Source: Osmia lignaria lignaria (taxonomy: Eukaryota > Arthropoda > Insecta > Hymenoptera > Megachilidae). From it: 64,000 nt of DNA. The first letter of the stretch is position 1, and the number at the start of each line of letters is the position of its first letter. The notes below the pieces were generated by a model. It was not told the DNA's origin and did not search any database. It saw only the letters and a list, made by a program, of their open reading frames with translations. Location: positions 21,328,001-21,392,000 of the forward strand of contig NW_027478162.1 of the NCBI RefSeq assembly GCF_051020975.1, given 5' to 3'. Made by a program: the position numbers and the translations under genes. This document shows positions 1-13,838 of this stretch, piece after piece.

Positions 1-1931
1 TGCATATTTATCTCAAGGGAAGGGGCCTGACGGACATATTTCGAGATATTTCTTCTTCTTGTTGTTCTTCTTCTGCACAGCTGAGCTGGAAGTGGCATTT
101 GCGGCTCGCAATAGTGCAGAGTTATCTCAAAGAAAGGGGCCACGGTGTTTCTGTATCTCTATTATGTTGGTGCGGCTTCGGAACTTTTAAATATCTCGAT
201 ATATCTCGAAAACTACGCTTCTGATCAAAAAATATCATAGAACGTAAATTGTAGGAAATATTATTCTCTACAAAAAAGGTCTCTTAACGTTTTGCCATAG
301 CTCGCTTCGTTTCCGAGATATTTGCAGATTCATCTCAAGGGAAGGGGTCTGACGGACATATTTCGAGATATTTCTTCTTCTTGTTGTTCTTCTTCTGCAC
401 AGCTAAGCTGGCAGTGGCATTTGCAGCTCGCAATAGTGCAGAGTTATCCCAAAGAAAGGGGCCACGGTGTTTCTGTATCTCTATTATGTTGGTGCGGCTT
501 CGGAACTTTTAAATATCTCGATATATCTCGAAAACTACGCTTCTGATCAAAAAATATCATAGAACATAAATTGTAGGAAACATAATTCTCTACAAAAAAG
601 GTCTCTTAACATTTTGCCATAGCTCGCTTCGTTTCCGAGATATTTGCAGATTTATCTCAAGGGAAGGGGCCTGACGGACATATTTCGAGATATTTCTTCT
701 TCTTGTTGTTCTTCTTCTGCACAGCTAAGCTGGAAGTGGCATTTGCAGCGCGCAATAGTGCAGAGTTATCTCAAAGAAAGGGGCCACGGTGTTTCTGTAT
801 CTCTATTATGTTGGTGCGGCTTCGGAACTTTTAAATATCTCGATATATCTCGAAAACTACGCTTCTGATCAAAAAATATCATAGAACATAAATTGTAGGA
901 AACATAATTCTCTACAAAAAAGGTCTCTTAACATTTTGCCATAGGTCGCTTCGTTTCCGAGATATTTGCAGATTTATCTCAAGGGAAGGGTCCTGACGGA
1001 CATATTTCGAGATATTTCTTCTTCTTGTTGTTCTTCTTCTGCACAGCTAAACTGGAAGTGGCATTTCCAGCTCGCAATCGTGCAGAGTAATCTCAAAGAA
1101 AGGGGCCACGGTGTTTCTGTATCTCTATTATGTTGGTGGGGCTTCGGAACTTTTAAATATCTTGATATATCTCGAGAACTACGCCTCTGATCGAAAAATA
1201 TCATAGAACATAAAAAGTAGGAAACTGAATTCTCTACAAAAAAGGTCTCTTAACATTTTGCCATAGCTCGCTTCGTTTCCGAGATATTTGCAGATTTATC
1301 TCAAGGGAAGGGGCCTGACGGACATATTTCGAGATATTTCTTCTTCTTGTTGTTCTTCTTCTGCACAGCTAAGCTGGAAGTGCCATTTGCAGCGCGCAAT
1401 AGTGCAGAGTTATCTCAAAGAAAGGGGCCACGGTGTTTCTGTATCTCTATTATGTTGGTGCGGCTTCGGAACTTTTAAATATCTTGATATATCTCGAGAA
1501 CTACGCATCTGTTCAAAAAATATCATAGAACATAAAAAGTAGGAATCCTAATTTTCTACAAAAAAGGTCTCTTAACATTTTGCCGTAGCTCGCTTCGTTT
1601 CCGAGATATTTGCAGATTTATCTCAAGGGAAGGGGCCTGACGGACATATTTCCAGATATTTCTTCTTCTTGTTGTTCTTCTTCTGCACAGCTAAGCTGGA
1701 AGTGGCATTTGCAGCTCGCAATAGTGCAGAGTTATCTCAAAGAAAGGGGCCACGGTGTTTCTGTATCTCCATTATGTTGGTGCGGCTTCGGAACTTTTGA
1801 ATATCTTGATATATCTCGAGAACTACGCATCTGATCAAAAAATATCATAGAACATAAAAAGTAGGAAACTTAATTCTCTACAAAAAAGGTCTCTTAACGT
1901 TTTGCAATAGCTCGCTTCGTTTCCGAGAGAT

Positions 1932-3862
1932 TTGCAGATTTATCTCAAGGGAAGGGTCCTGACGGACATATTTCGAGATATTTCTTCTTCTTGTTGTTCT
2001 TCTTCTGCACAGCTAAACTGGAAGTGGCATTTCCAGCTCGCAATAGTGCAGAGTTATCCCAAAGAAAGGGGCCACGATGTTTCTGTATCTCTATTATGTT
2101 GGTGCGGCTTCGGAACTTTTAAATATCTCGATATATCTCGAAAACTACGCTTCTGATCAAAAAATATCATAGAACATAAATTGTAGGAAACATAATTCTC
2201 TACGAAAAAGGTCTCTTAACATTTTGCCATAGCTCGCTTCGTTTCCGAGATATTTGCAGATTTATCTCAAGGGAAGGGTCCTGATGGACATATTTCGAGA
2301 TATTTCTTCTTCTTGTTGTTCTTCTTCTGCACAGCTAAACTGGAAGTGGCATTTCCAGCTCGCAATCGTGCAGAGTAATCTCAAAGAAAGGGGCCACGGT
2401 GTTTCTGTATCTCTATTATGTTGGTGGGGCTTCGGAACTTTTAAATATCTTGATATATCTCGAGAACTACGCCTCTGATCGAAAAATATCATAGAACATA
2501 AAAAGTAGGAAACTGAATTCTCTACAAAAAAGGTCTCTTAACGTTTTGCAATAGCTCGCTTCGTTTCCGAGATATTTGCAGATTTATCTCAAGGGAAGGG
2601 TCCTGACGGACATATTTCGAGATATTTCTTCTTCTTGTTGTTCTTCTTCTGCACAGCTAAACTGGAAGTGGCATTTCCAGCTCGCAATAGTGCAGAGTTA
2701 TCCCAAAGAAAGGGGCCACGGTGTTTCTGTATCTCTATTATGTTGGTGCGGCTTCGGCACTTTTAAATATCTCGATATATCTCGAAAACTACGCTTCTGA
2801 TCAAAAAATATCATAGAACATAAATTGTAGGAAACATAATTCTCTACGAAAAAGGTCTCTTAACATTTTGCCATAGCTCGCTTCGTTTCCGAGATATTTG
2901 CAGATTTATCTCAAGGGAAGGGTCCTGATGGACATATTTCGAGATATTTCTTCTTCTTGTTGTTCTTCTTCTGCACAGCTAAACTGGAAGTGGCATTTCC
3001 AGCTCGCAATCGTGCAGAGTAATCTCAAAGAAAGGGGCCACGGTGTTTCTGTATCTCTATTATGTTGGTGGGGCTTCGGAACTTTTAAATATCTTGATAT
3101 ATCTCGAGAACTACGCCTCTGATCGAAAAATATCATAGAACATAAAAAGTAGGAAACTGAATTCTCTACAAAAAAGGTCTCTTAACATTTTGCCATAGCT
3201 CGCTTCGTTTCCGAGATATTTGCAGATTTATCTCAAGGGAAGGGGCCGACGGACATATTTCGAGATATTTCTTCTTCTTGTTGTTCTTCTTCTGCACAGC
3301 TAAGCTGGAAGTGGCATTTGCAGCTCGCAATAGTGCAGAGTTATCTCAAAGAAAGGGGCCACGGTGTTCCTGTACCTCTATTATGTTGGTGCAGCTTCGG
3401 AGCTTTTAAATATCTTGATATATCTCGAGAACTACGCATCTGATCAAAAAATATCATAGAACATAAAAAGTAGGAAACTTAATTCTCTACAAAAAAGGTC
3501 TCTTAACGTTTTGCAATAGCTCGCTTCGTTTCCGAGATATTTGCAGATTTATCTCAAGGGAAGGGTCCTGACGGACATATTTCGAGATATTTCTTCTTCT
3601 TGTTGTTCTTCTTCTGCACAGCTAAACTGGAAGTGGCATTTCCAGCTCGCAATAGTGCAGAGTTATCCCAAAGAAAGGGGCCACGGTGTTTCTGTATCTC
3701 TATTATGTTGGTGCGGCTTCGGAACTTTTAAATATCTTGATATATCTCGAGAACTACGCATCTGATCAAAAAATATCATAGAACATAAAAAGTAGGAAAC
3801 CTAATTCTCTACAAAAAAGGTCTCTTAACATTTTGCCATAGCTCGCTTCGTTTCCGAGATAT
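1932..3862 (+). repeat. Six-monomer higher-order unit, copy 1
   Basis: Monomers at 1932, 2254, 2576, 2898, 3220 and 3541. The second and fourth are the same subtype (GGTCCTGATGG, GTAATCTC, GGTGGGGC, CTGAATTC). The fifth reads GGGGCCGACGG with one T missing, so the unit is 1931 bp. The first monomer differs from that of copy 2 at its 5' end (GGGTCCTGACGG against GGGGCCTGGCGG); similarity is clear from about 1990 on. Confidence 0.88.
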
Positions 3863-5792
3863 TTGCAGATTTATCTCAAGGGAAGGGGCCTGGCGGACAT
3901 ATTTCGAGATATTTCTTCTTCTTGTTGTTCTTCTTCTGCACAGCTAAGCTGGAAGTGGCATTTCCAGCTCGCAATAGTGCAGAGTTATCCCAAAGAAAGG
4001 GGCCACGGTGTTTCTGTATCTCTATTATGTTGGTGCGGCTTCGGCACTTTTAAATATCTCGATATATCTCGAAAACTACGCTTCTGATCAAAAAATATCA
4101 TAGAACATAAATTGTAGGAAACATAATTCTCTACGAAAAAGGTCTCTTAACATTTTGCCATAGCTCGCTTCGTTTCCGAGATATTTGCAGATTTATCTCA
4201 AGGGAAGGGTCCTGATGGACATATTTCGAGATATTTCTTCTTCTTGTTGTTCTTCTTCTGCACAGCTAAACTGGAAGTGGCATTTCCAGCTCGCAATCGT
4301 GCAGAGTAATCTCAAAGAAAGGGGCCACGGTGTTTCTGTATCTCTATTATGTTGGTGGGGCTTCGGAACTTTTAAATATCTTGATATATCTCGAGAACTA
4401 CGCCTCTGATCGAAAAATATCATAGAACATAAAAAGTAGGAAACTGAATTCTCTACAAAAAAGGTCTCTTAACGTTTTGCAATAGCTCGCTTCGTTTCCG
4501 AGATATTTGCAGATTTATCTCAAGGGAAGGGTCCTGACGGACATATTTCGAGATATTTCTTCTTCTTGTTGTTCTTCTTCTGCACAGCTAAACTGGAAGT
4601 GGCATTTCCAGCTCGCAATAGTGCAGAGTTATCCCAAAGAAAGGGGCCACGGTGTTTCTGTATCTCTATTATGTTGGTGCGGCTTCGGCACTTTTAAATA
4701 TCTCGATATATCTCGAAAACTACGCTTCTGATCAAAAAATATCATAGAACATAAATTGTAGGAAACATAATTCTCTACGAAAAAGGTCTCTTAACATTTT
4801 GCCATAGCTCGCTTCGTTTCCGAGATATTTGCAGATTTATCTCAAGGGAAGGGTCCTGATGGACATATTTCGAGATATTTCTTCTTCTTGTTGTTCTTCT
4901 TCTGCACAGCTAAACTGGAAGTGGCATTTCCAGCTCGCAATCGTGCAGAGTAATCTCAAAGAAAGGGGCCACGGTGTTTCTGTATCTCTATTATGTTGGT
5001 GGGGCTTCGGAACTTTTAAATATCTTGATATATCTCGAGAACTACGCCTCTGATCGAAAAATATCATAGAACATAAAAAGTAGGAAACTGAATTCTCTAC
5101 AAAAAAGGTCTCTTAACATTTTGCCATAGCTCGCTTCGTTTCCGAGATATTTGCAGATTTATCTCAAGGGAAGGGGCCGACGGACATATTTCGAGATATT
5201 TCTTCTTCTTGTTGTTCTTCTTCTGCACAGCTAAGCTGGAAGTGGCATTTGCAGCTCGCAATAGTGCAGAGTTATCTCAAAGAAAGGGGCCACGGTGTTC
5301 CTGTACCTCTATTATGTTGGTGCAGCTTCGGAGCTTTTAAATATCTTGATATATCTCGAGAACTACGCATCTGATCAAAAAATATCATAGAACATAAAAA
5401 GTAGGAAACTTAATTCTCTACAAAAAAGGTCTCTTAACGTTTTGCAATAGCTCGCTTCGTTTCCGAGATATTTGCAGATTTATCTCAAGGGAAGGGTCCT
5501 GACGGACATATTTCGAGATATTTCTTCTTCTTGTTGTTCTTCTTCTGCACAGCTAAACTGGAAGTGGCATTTCCAGCTCGCAATAGTGCAGAGTTATCCC
5601 AAAGAAAGGGGCCACGGTGTTTCTGTATCTCTATTATGTTGGTGCGGCTTCGGAACTTTAAATATCTTGATATATCTCGAGAACTACGCATCTGATCAAA
5701 AAATATCATAGAACATAAAAAGTAGGAAACCTAATTCTCTACAAAAAAGGTCTCTTAACATTTTGCCATAGCTCGCTTCGTTTCCGAGATAT
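3863..5792 (+). repeat. Six-monomer higher-order unit, copy 2
   Basis: Monomers at 3863, 4185, 4507, 4829, 5151 and 5472 repeat the subtype order of 1932-3862. The unit is 1930 bp because monomer 5472 also lacks one T in the run before AAATATC. After it, monomer 5793 starts like 3863 (GGCCTGGCGG) but switches to a different subtype by 5894. Confidence 0.88.
5472..5792 (+). repeat. 321-bp monomer with a one-T deletion
   Basis: Reads GGAACTTTAAATATC where other monomers have four T. The same deletion is at 13518-13838 and nowhere else that I saw, which makes it a useful marker for the 25-monomer duplication. It shifts the chance reading frame, giving a 79-codon open frame on the + strand and a different minus frame. 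Confidence 0.85.
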
Positions 5793-5893
5793 TTGCAGAT
5801 TTATCTCAAGGGAAGGGGCCTGGCGGACATATTTCGAGATATTTCTTCTTCTTGTTGTTCTTCTTCTGCACAGCTAAGCTGGAAGTGGCATTT

Positions 5894-8046
5894 GCAGCTC
5901 GCAATAGTGCAGAGTTATCTCAAAGAAAGGGGCCACGGTGTTTCTGTATCTCTATTATGTTGGTGCGGCTTCGGAACTTTTAAATATCTTGATATATCTC
6001 GAGAACTACGCGTCTGATCAAAAAATATCATGGAACATAAAAAGTAGGAAACATAATTCTCTACAAACACGGTCTCTTAACATTTTGCCATAGCTCGCTT
6101 CGTTTCCGAGATATTTGCAGATATATCTCAAGGGAAGGGGCCTGACGGACATATTTCGAGATATTTCTTCTTCTTGTTGTTCTTCTTCTGCACAGCTAAG
6201 CTGGAAGTGGCATTTGCGGCTCGCACTGGTGCACAGTTATCTCAAAGAAAGGGGCCACGGTGTTTCTGTATCTCTATTATGTTGGTGCGTCTTCGGAACT
6301 TTTAAATATCTCGATATATCTCGAAAACTACGCTTCTGATCAAAAAATATCATAGAACATAAATTGTAGGAAACATAATTCTCTCCAAAAACGTCTCTTA
6401 ACATTTTGCCATAGCTCGCTTCGTTTCCGAGATATTTGCAGATTCAGCTCAAAGGAACTGGCCTGACGGACATATTTCGAGATATTTCTTCTTCTTGTTG
6501 TTCTTCCTCTGCACAGCTAAGCTGGAAGTGGCATTTACAGCTCGCCATAGTGCAGAGTTATCTCAAAGAAAGGGGCCACGGTGTTTCTGTATCTCTATTA
6601 TGTTGGTGCGGCTTCGGAACTTTTAAATATCTTGATATATCTCGAGAACTACGCATCTGATCAAAAAATATCATAGAACATAAAAAGTAGGAAACTTAAT
6701 TCTCTACAAAAAAGGTCTCTTAACATTTTGCCATAGCTCGCTTCGTTTCCGAGATATTTGCAGATTTATCTCAAGGGAAGGGGCCTGACGGACATATTTC
6801 GAGATATTTCTTCTTCTTGTTGTTCTTCTTCTGCACAGCTAAGCTGGAAGTGGCATTTGCAGCTCGCACTAGTGCAGAGTTATCTCAAAGAAAGGGGCCA
6901 CGGTGTTTCTGTATCTCTATTATGTTGGTGCGGCTTCGGAACTTTTAAATATCTCGATATATCTCGAAAACTACGCTTCTGATCAAAAAATATCGTAGAA
7001 CATAAATTGTAGGAAACATAATTCTCTACAAAAAAGGTCTCTTAACATTTTGCGATAGCTCGCTTCGTTTCCGAGATATTTGCAGATTTATCTCAAGGGA
7101 AGGGGCCTGACGGACATATTTCGAGATATTTCTTCTTCTTGTTGTTCTTCTTCTGCACAGCTAAACTGGAAGTGGCATTTCCAGCTCGCAATAGTGCAGA
7201 GTTATCTCAAAGAAAGGGGCCACGGTGTTTCTGTATCCCTATTATGTTGGTGCGGCTTCGGAACTTTTAAATATCTTGATATATCTCGAGAACTACGCAT
7301 CTGATCAAAAAATATCATAGAACATAAAAAGTAGGAAACTTAATTCTCTACAAAAACGGTCTCTTAACATTTTGCCATAGCTCGCTTCGTTTCCGAGATA
7401 TTTGCAGATTTATCTCAAGGGAAGGGGCCTGACGGACATATTTCGAGATATTTCTTCTTCTTGTTGTTCTTCTTCTGCACAGCTAAGCTGGAAGTGGCAT
7501 TTGCGGCTCGCACTAGTGCAGAGTTATCTCAAAGAAAGGGGCCACGGTGTTTCTGTATCTCTATTATGTTGGTGCGGCTTCGGAACTTTTAAATATCTTG
7601 ATATATCTCGAGAACTACGCATCTGATCAAAAAATATCATACTACATAAAAAGTAGGAAACTTAATTCTCTACAAGAAAGGTCTCTAAACATTTTGCCAT
7701 AGCTCGCTTCGTTTCCGAGATATTTGCAGATTTATCTCAAGGGAAAGGGCCTGACGGACATATTTCGAGATATTTCTTCTTCTTGTTGTTCTTCTTCTGC
7801 ACAGCTAAGCTGGAAGTGGCATTTGCAGCTCGCAATAGTGCAGAGTTATCTCAAAGAAAGGGGCCACGGTGTTTCTGTATCTCTATTATGTTGGTGCGTC
7901 TTCGGAACTTTTAAATATCTTGATATATCTCGAGAACTACGCATCTGATCAAAAAATATCATAGAACATAAAAAGTAGGAAACTTAATTCTCTACAAAAA
8001 AGGTCTCTTAACATTTTGCCATAGCTCGCTTCGTTTCCGAGATATT
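5894..8046 (+). repeat. Spacer of about 6.7 monomers between the 25-monomer copies
   Basis: Covers the rest of monomer 5793 and monomers at 6115, 6436, 6758, 7080, 7402 and 7724. I see no second block copy of this order. Monomer 6115 has a private CTCTCCAAAAACG and is 321 bp. Monomer 6436 is the leftmost example of the subtype with CAGATTCAGC and AAAGGAACTGG, which otherwise occurs only from 22.5 kb rightward. Confidence 0.8.
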
Positions 8047-9977
8047 TGCATATTTATCTCAAGGGAAGGGGCCTGACGGACATATTTCGAGATATTTCTT
8101 CTTCTTGTTGTTCTTCTTCTGCACAGCTGAGCTGGAAGTGGCATTTGCGGCTCGCAATAGTGCAGAGTTATCTCAAAGAAAGGGGCCACGGTGTTTCTGT
8201 ATCTCTATTATGTTGGTGCGGCTTCGGAACTTTTAAATATCTCGATATATCTCGAAAACTACGCTTCTGATCAAAAAATATCATAGAACGTAAATTGTAG
8301 GAAATATTATTCTCTACAAAAAAGGTCTCTTAACGTTTTGCCATAGCTCGCTTCGTTTCCGAGATATTTGCAGATTCATCTCAAGGGAAGGGGTCTGACG
8401 GACATATTTCGAGATATTTCTTCTTCTTGTTGTTCTTCTTCTGCACAGCTAAGCTGGCAGTGGCATTTGCAGCTCGCAATAGTGCAGAGTTATCCCAAAG
8501 AAAGGGGCCACGGTGTTTCTGTATCTCTATTATGTTGGTGCGGCTTCGGAACTTTTAAATATCTCGATATATCTCGAAAACTACGCTTCTGATCAAAAAA
8601 TATCATAGAACATAAATTGTAGGAAACATAATTCTCTACAAAAAAGGTCTCTTAACATTTTGCCATAGCTCGCTTCGTTTCCGAGATATTTGCAGATTTA
8701 TCTCAAGGGAAGGGGCCTGACGGACATATTTCGAGATATTTCTTCTTCTTGTTGTTCTTCTTCTGCACAGCTAAGCTGGAAGTGGCATTTGCAGCGCGCA
8801 ATAGTGCAGAGTTATCTCAAAGAAAGGGGCCACGGTGTTTCTGTATCTCTATTATGTTGGTGCGGCTTCGGAACTTTTAAATATCTCGATATATCTCGAA
8901 AACTACGCTTCTGATCAAAAAATATCATAGAACATAAATTGTAGGAAACATAATTCTCTACAAAAAAGGTCTCTTAACATTTTGCCATAGCTCGCTTCGT
9001 TTCCGAGATATTTGCAGATTTATCTCAAGGGAAGGGTCCTGACGGACATATTTCGAGATATTTCTTCTTCTTGTTGTTCTTCTTCTGCACAGCTAAACTG
9101 GAAGTGGCATTTCCAGCTCGCAATCGTGCAGAGTAATCTCAAAGAAAGGGGCCACGGTGTTTCTGTATCTCTATTATGTTGGTGGGGCTTCGGAACTTTT
9201 AAATATCTTGATATATCTCGAGAACTACGCCTCTGATCGAAAAATATCATAGAACATAAAAAGTAGGAAACTGAATTCTCTACAAAAAAGGTCTCTTAAC
9301 ATTTTGCCATAGCTCGCTTCGTTTCCGAGATATTTGCAGATTTATCTCAAGGGAAGGGGCCTGACGGACATATTTCGAGATATTTCTTCTTCTTGTTGTT
9401 CTTCTTCTGCACAGCTAAGCTGGAAGTGCCATTTGCAGCGCGCAATAGTGCAGAGTTATCTCAAAGAAAGGGGCCACGGTGTTTCTGTATCTCTATTATG
9501 TTGGTGCGGCTTCGGAACTTTTAAATATCTTGATATATCTCGAGAACTACGCATCTGTTCAAAAAATATCATAGAACATAAAAAGTAGGAATCCTAATTT
9601 TCTACAAAAAAGGTCTCTTAACATTTTGCCGTAGCTCGCTTCGTTTCCGAGATATTTGCAGATTTATCTCAAGGGAAGGGGCCTGACGGACATATTTCCA
9701 GATATTTCTTCTTCTTGTTGTTCTTCTTCTGCACAGCTAAGCTGGAAGTGGCATTTGCAGCTCGCAATAGTGCAGAGTTATCTCAAAGAAAGGGGCCACG
9801 GTGTTTCTGTATCTCCATTATGTTGGTGCGGCTTCGGAACTTTTGAATATCTTGATATATCTCGAGAACTACGCATCTGATCAAAAAATATCATAGAACA
9901 TAAAAAGTAGGAAACTTAATTCTCTACAAAAAAGGTCTCTTAACGTTTTGCAATAGCTCGCTTCGTTTCCGAGAGAT

Positions 9978-11908
9978 TTGCAGATTTATCTCAAGGGAAG
10001 GGTCCTGACGGACATATTTCGAGATATTTCTTCTTCTTGTTGTTCTTCTTCTGCACAGCTAAACTGGAAGTGGCATTTCCAGCTCGCAATAGTGCAGAGT
10101 TATCCCAAAGAAAGGGGCCACGATGTTTCTGTATCTCTATTATGTTGGTGCGGCTTCGGAACTTTTAAATATCTCGATATATCTCGAAAACTACGCTTCT
10201 GATCAAAAAATATCATAGAACATAAATTGTAGGAAACATAATTCTCTACGAAAAAGGTCTCTTAACATTTTGCCATAGCTCGCTTCGTTTCCGAGATATT
10301 TGCAGATTTATCTCAAGGGAAGGGTCCTGATGGACATATTTCGAGATATTTCTTCTTCTTGTTGTTCTTCTTCTGCACAGCTAAACTGGAAGTGGCATTT
10401 CCAGCTCGCAATCGTGCAGAGTAATCTCAAAGAAAGGGGCCACGGTGTTTCTGTATCTCTATTATGTTGGTGGGGCTTCGGAACTTTTAAATATCTTGAT
10501 ATATCTCGAGAACTACGCCTCTGATCGAAAAATATCATAGAACATAAAAAGTAGGAAACTGAATTCTCTACAAAAAAGGTCTCTTAACGTTTTGCAATAG
10601 CTCGCTTCGTTTCCGAGATATTTGCAGATTTATCTCAAGGGAAGGGTCCTGACGGACATATTTCGAGATATTTCTTCTTCTTGTTGTTCTTCTTCTGCAC
10701 AGCTAAACTGGAAGTGGCATTTCCAGCTCGCAATAGTGCAGAGTTATCCCAAAGAAAGGGGCCACGGTGTTTCTGTATCTCTATTATGTTGGTGCGGCTT
10801 CGGCACTTTTAAATATCTCGATATATCTCGAAAACTACGCTTCTGATCAAAAAATATCATAGAACATAAATTGTAGGAAACATAATTCTCTACGAAAAAG
10901 GTCTCTTAACATTTTGCCATAGCTCGCTTCGTTTCCGAGATATTTGCAGATTTATCTCAAGGGAAGGGTCCTGATGGACATATTTCGAGATATTTCTTCT
11001 TCTTGTTGTTCTTCTTCTGCACAGCTAAACTGGAAGTGGCATTTCCAGCTCGCAATCGTGCAGAGTAATCTCAAAGAAAGGGGCCACGGTGTTTCTGTAT
11101 CTCTATTATGTTGGTGGGGCTTCGGAACTTTTAAATATCTTGATATATCTCGAGAACTACGCCTCTGATCGAAAAATATCATAGAACATAAAAAGTAGGA
11201 AACTGAATTCTCTACAAAAAAGGTCTCTTAACATTTTGCCATAGCTCGCTTCGTTTCCGAGATATTTGCAGATTTATCTCAAGGGAAGGGGCCGACGGAC
11301 ATATTTCGAGATATTTCTTCTTCTTGTTGTTCTTCTTCTGCACAGCTAAGCTGGAAGTGGCATTTGCAGCTCGCAATAGTGCAGAGTTATCTCAAAGAAA
11401 GGGGCCACGGTGTTCCTGTACCTCTATTATGTTGGTGCAGCTTCGGAGCTTTTAAATATCTTGATATATCTCGAGAACTACGCATCTGATCAAAAAATAT
11501 CATAGAACATAAAAAGTAGGAAACTTAATTCTCTACAAAAAAGGTCTCTTAACGTTTTGCAATAGCTCGCTTCGTTTCCGAGATATTTGCAGATTTATCT
11601 CAAGGGAAGGGTCCTGACGGACATATTTCGAGATATTTCTTCTTCTTGTTGTTCTTCTTCTGCACAGCTAAACTGGAAGTGGCATTTCCAGCTCGCAATA
11701 GTGCAGAGTTATCCCAAAGAAAGGGGCCACGGTGTTTCTGTATCTCTATTATGTTGGTGCGGCTTCGGAACTTTTAAATATCTTGATATATCTCGAGAAC
11801 TACGCATCTGATCAAAAAATATCATAGAACATAAAAAGTAGGAAACCTAATTCTCTACAAAAAAGGTCTCTTAACATTTTGCCATAGCTCGCTTCGTTTC
11901 CGAGATAT
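9978..11908 (+). repeat. Six-monomer higher-order unit in right duplication, copy 1
   Basis: Counterpart of 1932-3862, including GAGAGATTTG at its start, CCACGATG, and the deletion in the fifth monomer (11266). Confidence 0.88.
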
Positions 11909-13838
11909 TTGCAGATTTATCTCAAGGGAAGGGGCCTGGCGGACATATTTCGAGATATTTCTTCTTCTTGTTGTTCTTCTTCTGCACAGCTAAGCTGGAA
12001 GTGGCATTTCCAGCTCGCAATAGTGCAGAGTTATCCCAAAGAAAGGGGCCACGGTGTTTCTGTATCTCTATTATGTTGGTGCGGCTTCGGCACTTTTAAA
12101 TATCTCGATATATCTCGAAAACTACGCTTCTGATCAAAAAATATCATAGAACATAAATTGTAGGAAACATAATTCTCTACGAAAAAGGTCTCTTAACATT
12201 TTGCCATAGCTCGCTTCGTTTCCGAGATATTTGCAGATTTATCTCAAGGGAAGGGTCCTGATGGACATATTTCGAGATATTTCTTCTTCTTGTTGTTCTT
12301 CTTCTGCACAGCTAAACTGGAAGTGGCATTTCCAGCTCGCAATCGTGCAGAGTAATCTCAAAGAAAGGGGCCACGGTGTTTCTGTATCTCTATTATGTTG
12401 GTGGGGCTTCGGAACTTTTAAATATCTTGATATATCTCGAGAACTACGCCTCTGATCGAAAAATATCATAGAACATAAAAAGTAGGAAACTGAATTCTCT
12501 ACAAAAAAGGTCTCTTAACGTTTTGCAATAGCTCGCTTCGTTTCCGAGATATTTGCAGATTTATCTCAAGGGAAGGGTCCTGACGGACATATTTCGAGAT
12601 ATTTCTTCTTCTTGTTGTTCTTCTTCTGCACAGCTAAACTGGAAGTGGCATTTCCAGCTCGCAATAGTGCAGAGTTATCCCAAAGAAAGGGGCCACGGTG
12701 TTTCTGTATCTCTATTATGTTGGTGCGGCTTCGGCACTTTTAAATATCTCGATATATCTCGAAAACTACGCTTCTGATCAAAAAATATCATAGAACATAA
12801 ATTGTAGGAAACATAATTCTCTACGAAAAAGGTCTCTTAACATTTTGCCATAGCTCGCTTCGTTTCCGAGATATTTGCAGATTTATCTCAAGGGAAGGGT
12901 CCTGATGGACATATTTCGAGATATTTCTTCTTCTTGTTGTTCTTCTTCTGCACAGCTAAACTGGAAGTGGCATTTCCAGCTCGCAATCGTGCAGAGTAAT
13001 CTCAAAGAAAGGGGCCACGGTGTTTCTGTATCTCTATTATGTTGGTGGGGCTTCGGAACTTTTAAATATCTTGATATATCTCGAGAACTACGCCTCTGAT
13101 CGAAAAATATCATAGAACATAAAAAGTAGGAAACTGAATTCTCTACAAAAAAGGTCTCTTAACATTTTGCCATAGCTCGCTTCGTTTCCGAGATATTTGC
13201 AGATTTATCTCAAGGGAAGGGGCCGACGGACATATTTCGAGATATTTCTTCTTCTTGTTGTTCTTCTTCTGCACAGCTAAGCTGGAAGTGGCATTTGCAG
13301 CTCGCAATAGTGCAGAGTTATCTCAAAGAAAGGGGCCACGGTGTTCCTGTACCTCTATTATGTTGGTGCAGCTTCGGAGCTTTTAAATATCTTGATATAT
13401 CTCGAGAACTACGCATCTGATCAAAAAATATCATAGAACATAAAAAGTAGGAAACTTAATTCTCTACAAAAAAGGTCTCTTAACGTTTTGCAATAGCTCG
13501 CTTCGTTTCCGAGATATTTGCAGATTTATCTCAAGGGAAGGGTCCTGACGGACATATTTCGAGATATTTCTTCTTCTTGTTGTTCTTCTTCTGCACAGCT
13601 AAACTGGAAGTGGCATTTCCAGCTCGCAATAGTGCAGAGTTATCCCAAAGAAAGGGGCCACGGTGTTTCTGTATCTCTATTATGTTGGTGCGGCTTCGGA
13701 ACTTTAAATATCTTGATATATCTCGAGAACTACGCATCTGATCAAAAAATATCATAGAACATAAAAAGTAGGAAACCTAATTCTCTACAAAAAAGGTCTC
13801 TTAACATTTTGCCATAGCTCGCTTCGTTTCCGAGATAT
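11909..13838 (+). repeat. Six-monomer higher-order unit in right duplication, copy 2
   Basis: Counterpart of 3863-5792, sharing both single-base deletions (monomers 13197 and 13518). The shared deletion in the sixth monomer shows it predates the 25-monomer duplication. Confidence 0.88.

Larger units (their letters stand above)
1..5893 (+). repeat. 25-monomer duplication, left copy
   Basis: This stretch of about 18 monomers recurs at 8047-13939 with an offset of 8046 bp, which is 25 monomers minus four single-base deletions. Private variants are shared: AGGAATCC before 1550, TTTCCAGAT in monomer 1610, GAGAGATTTG at 1932, CCACGATG in the same monomer, and the missing T at 5472. The only difference I noticed is G at 945 against C at 8991. 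The match stops at 5894 (G) against 13940 (C). The true left end lies outside the window. Confidence 0.93.
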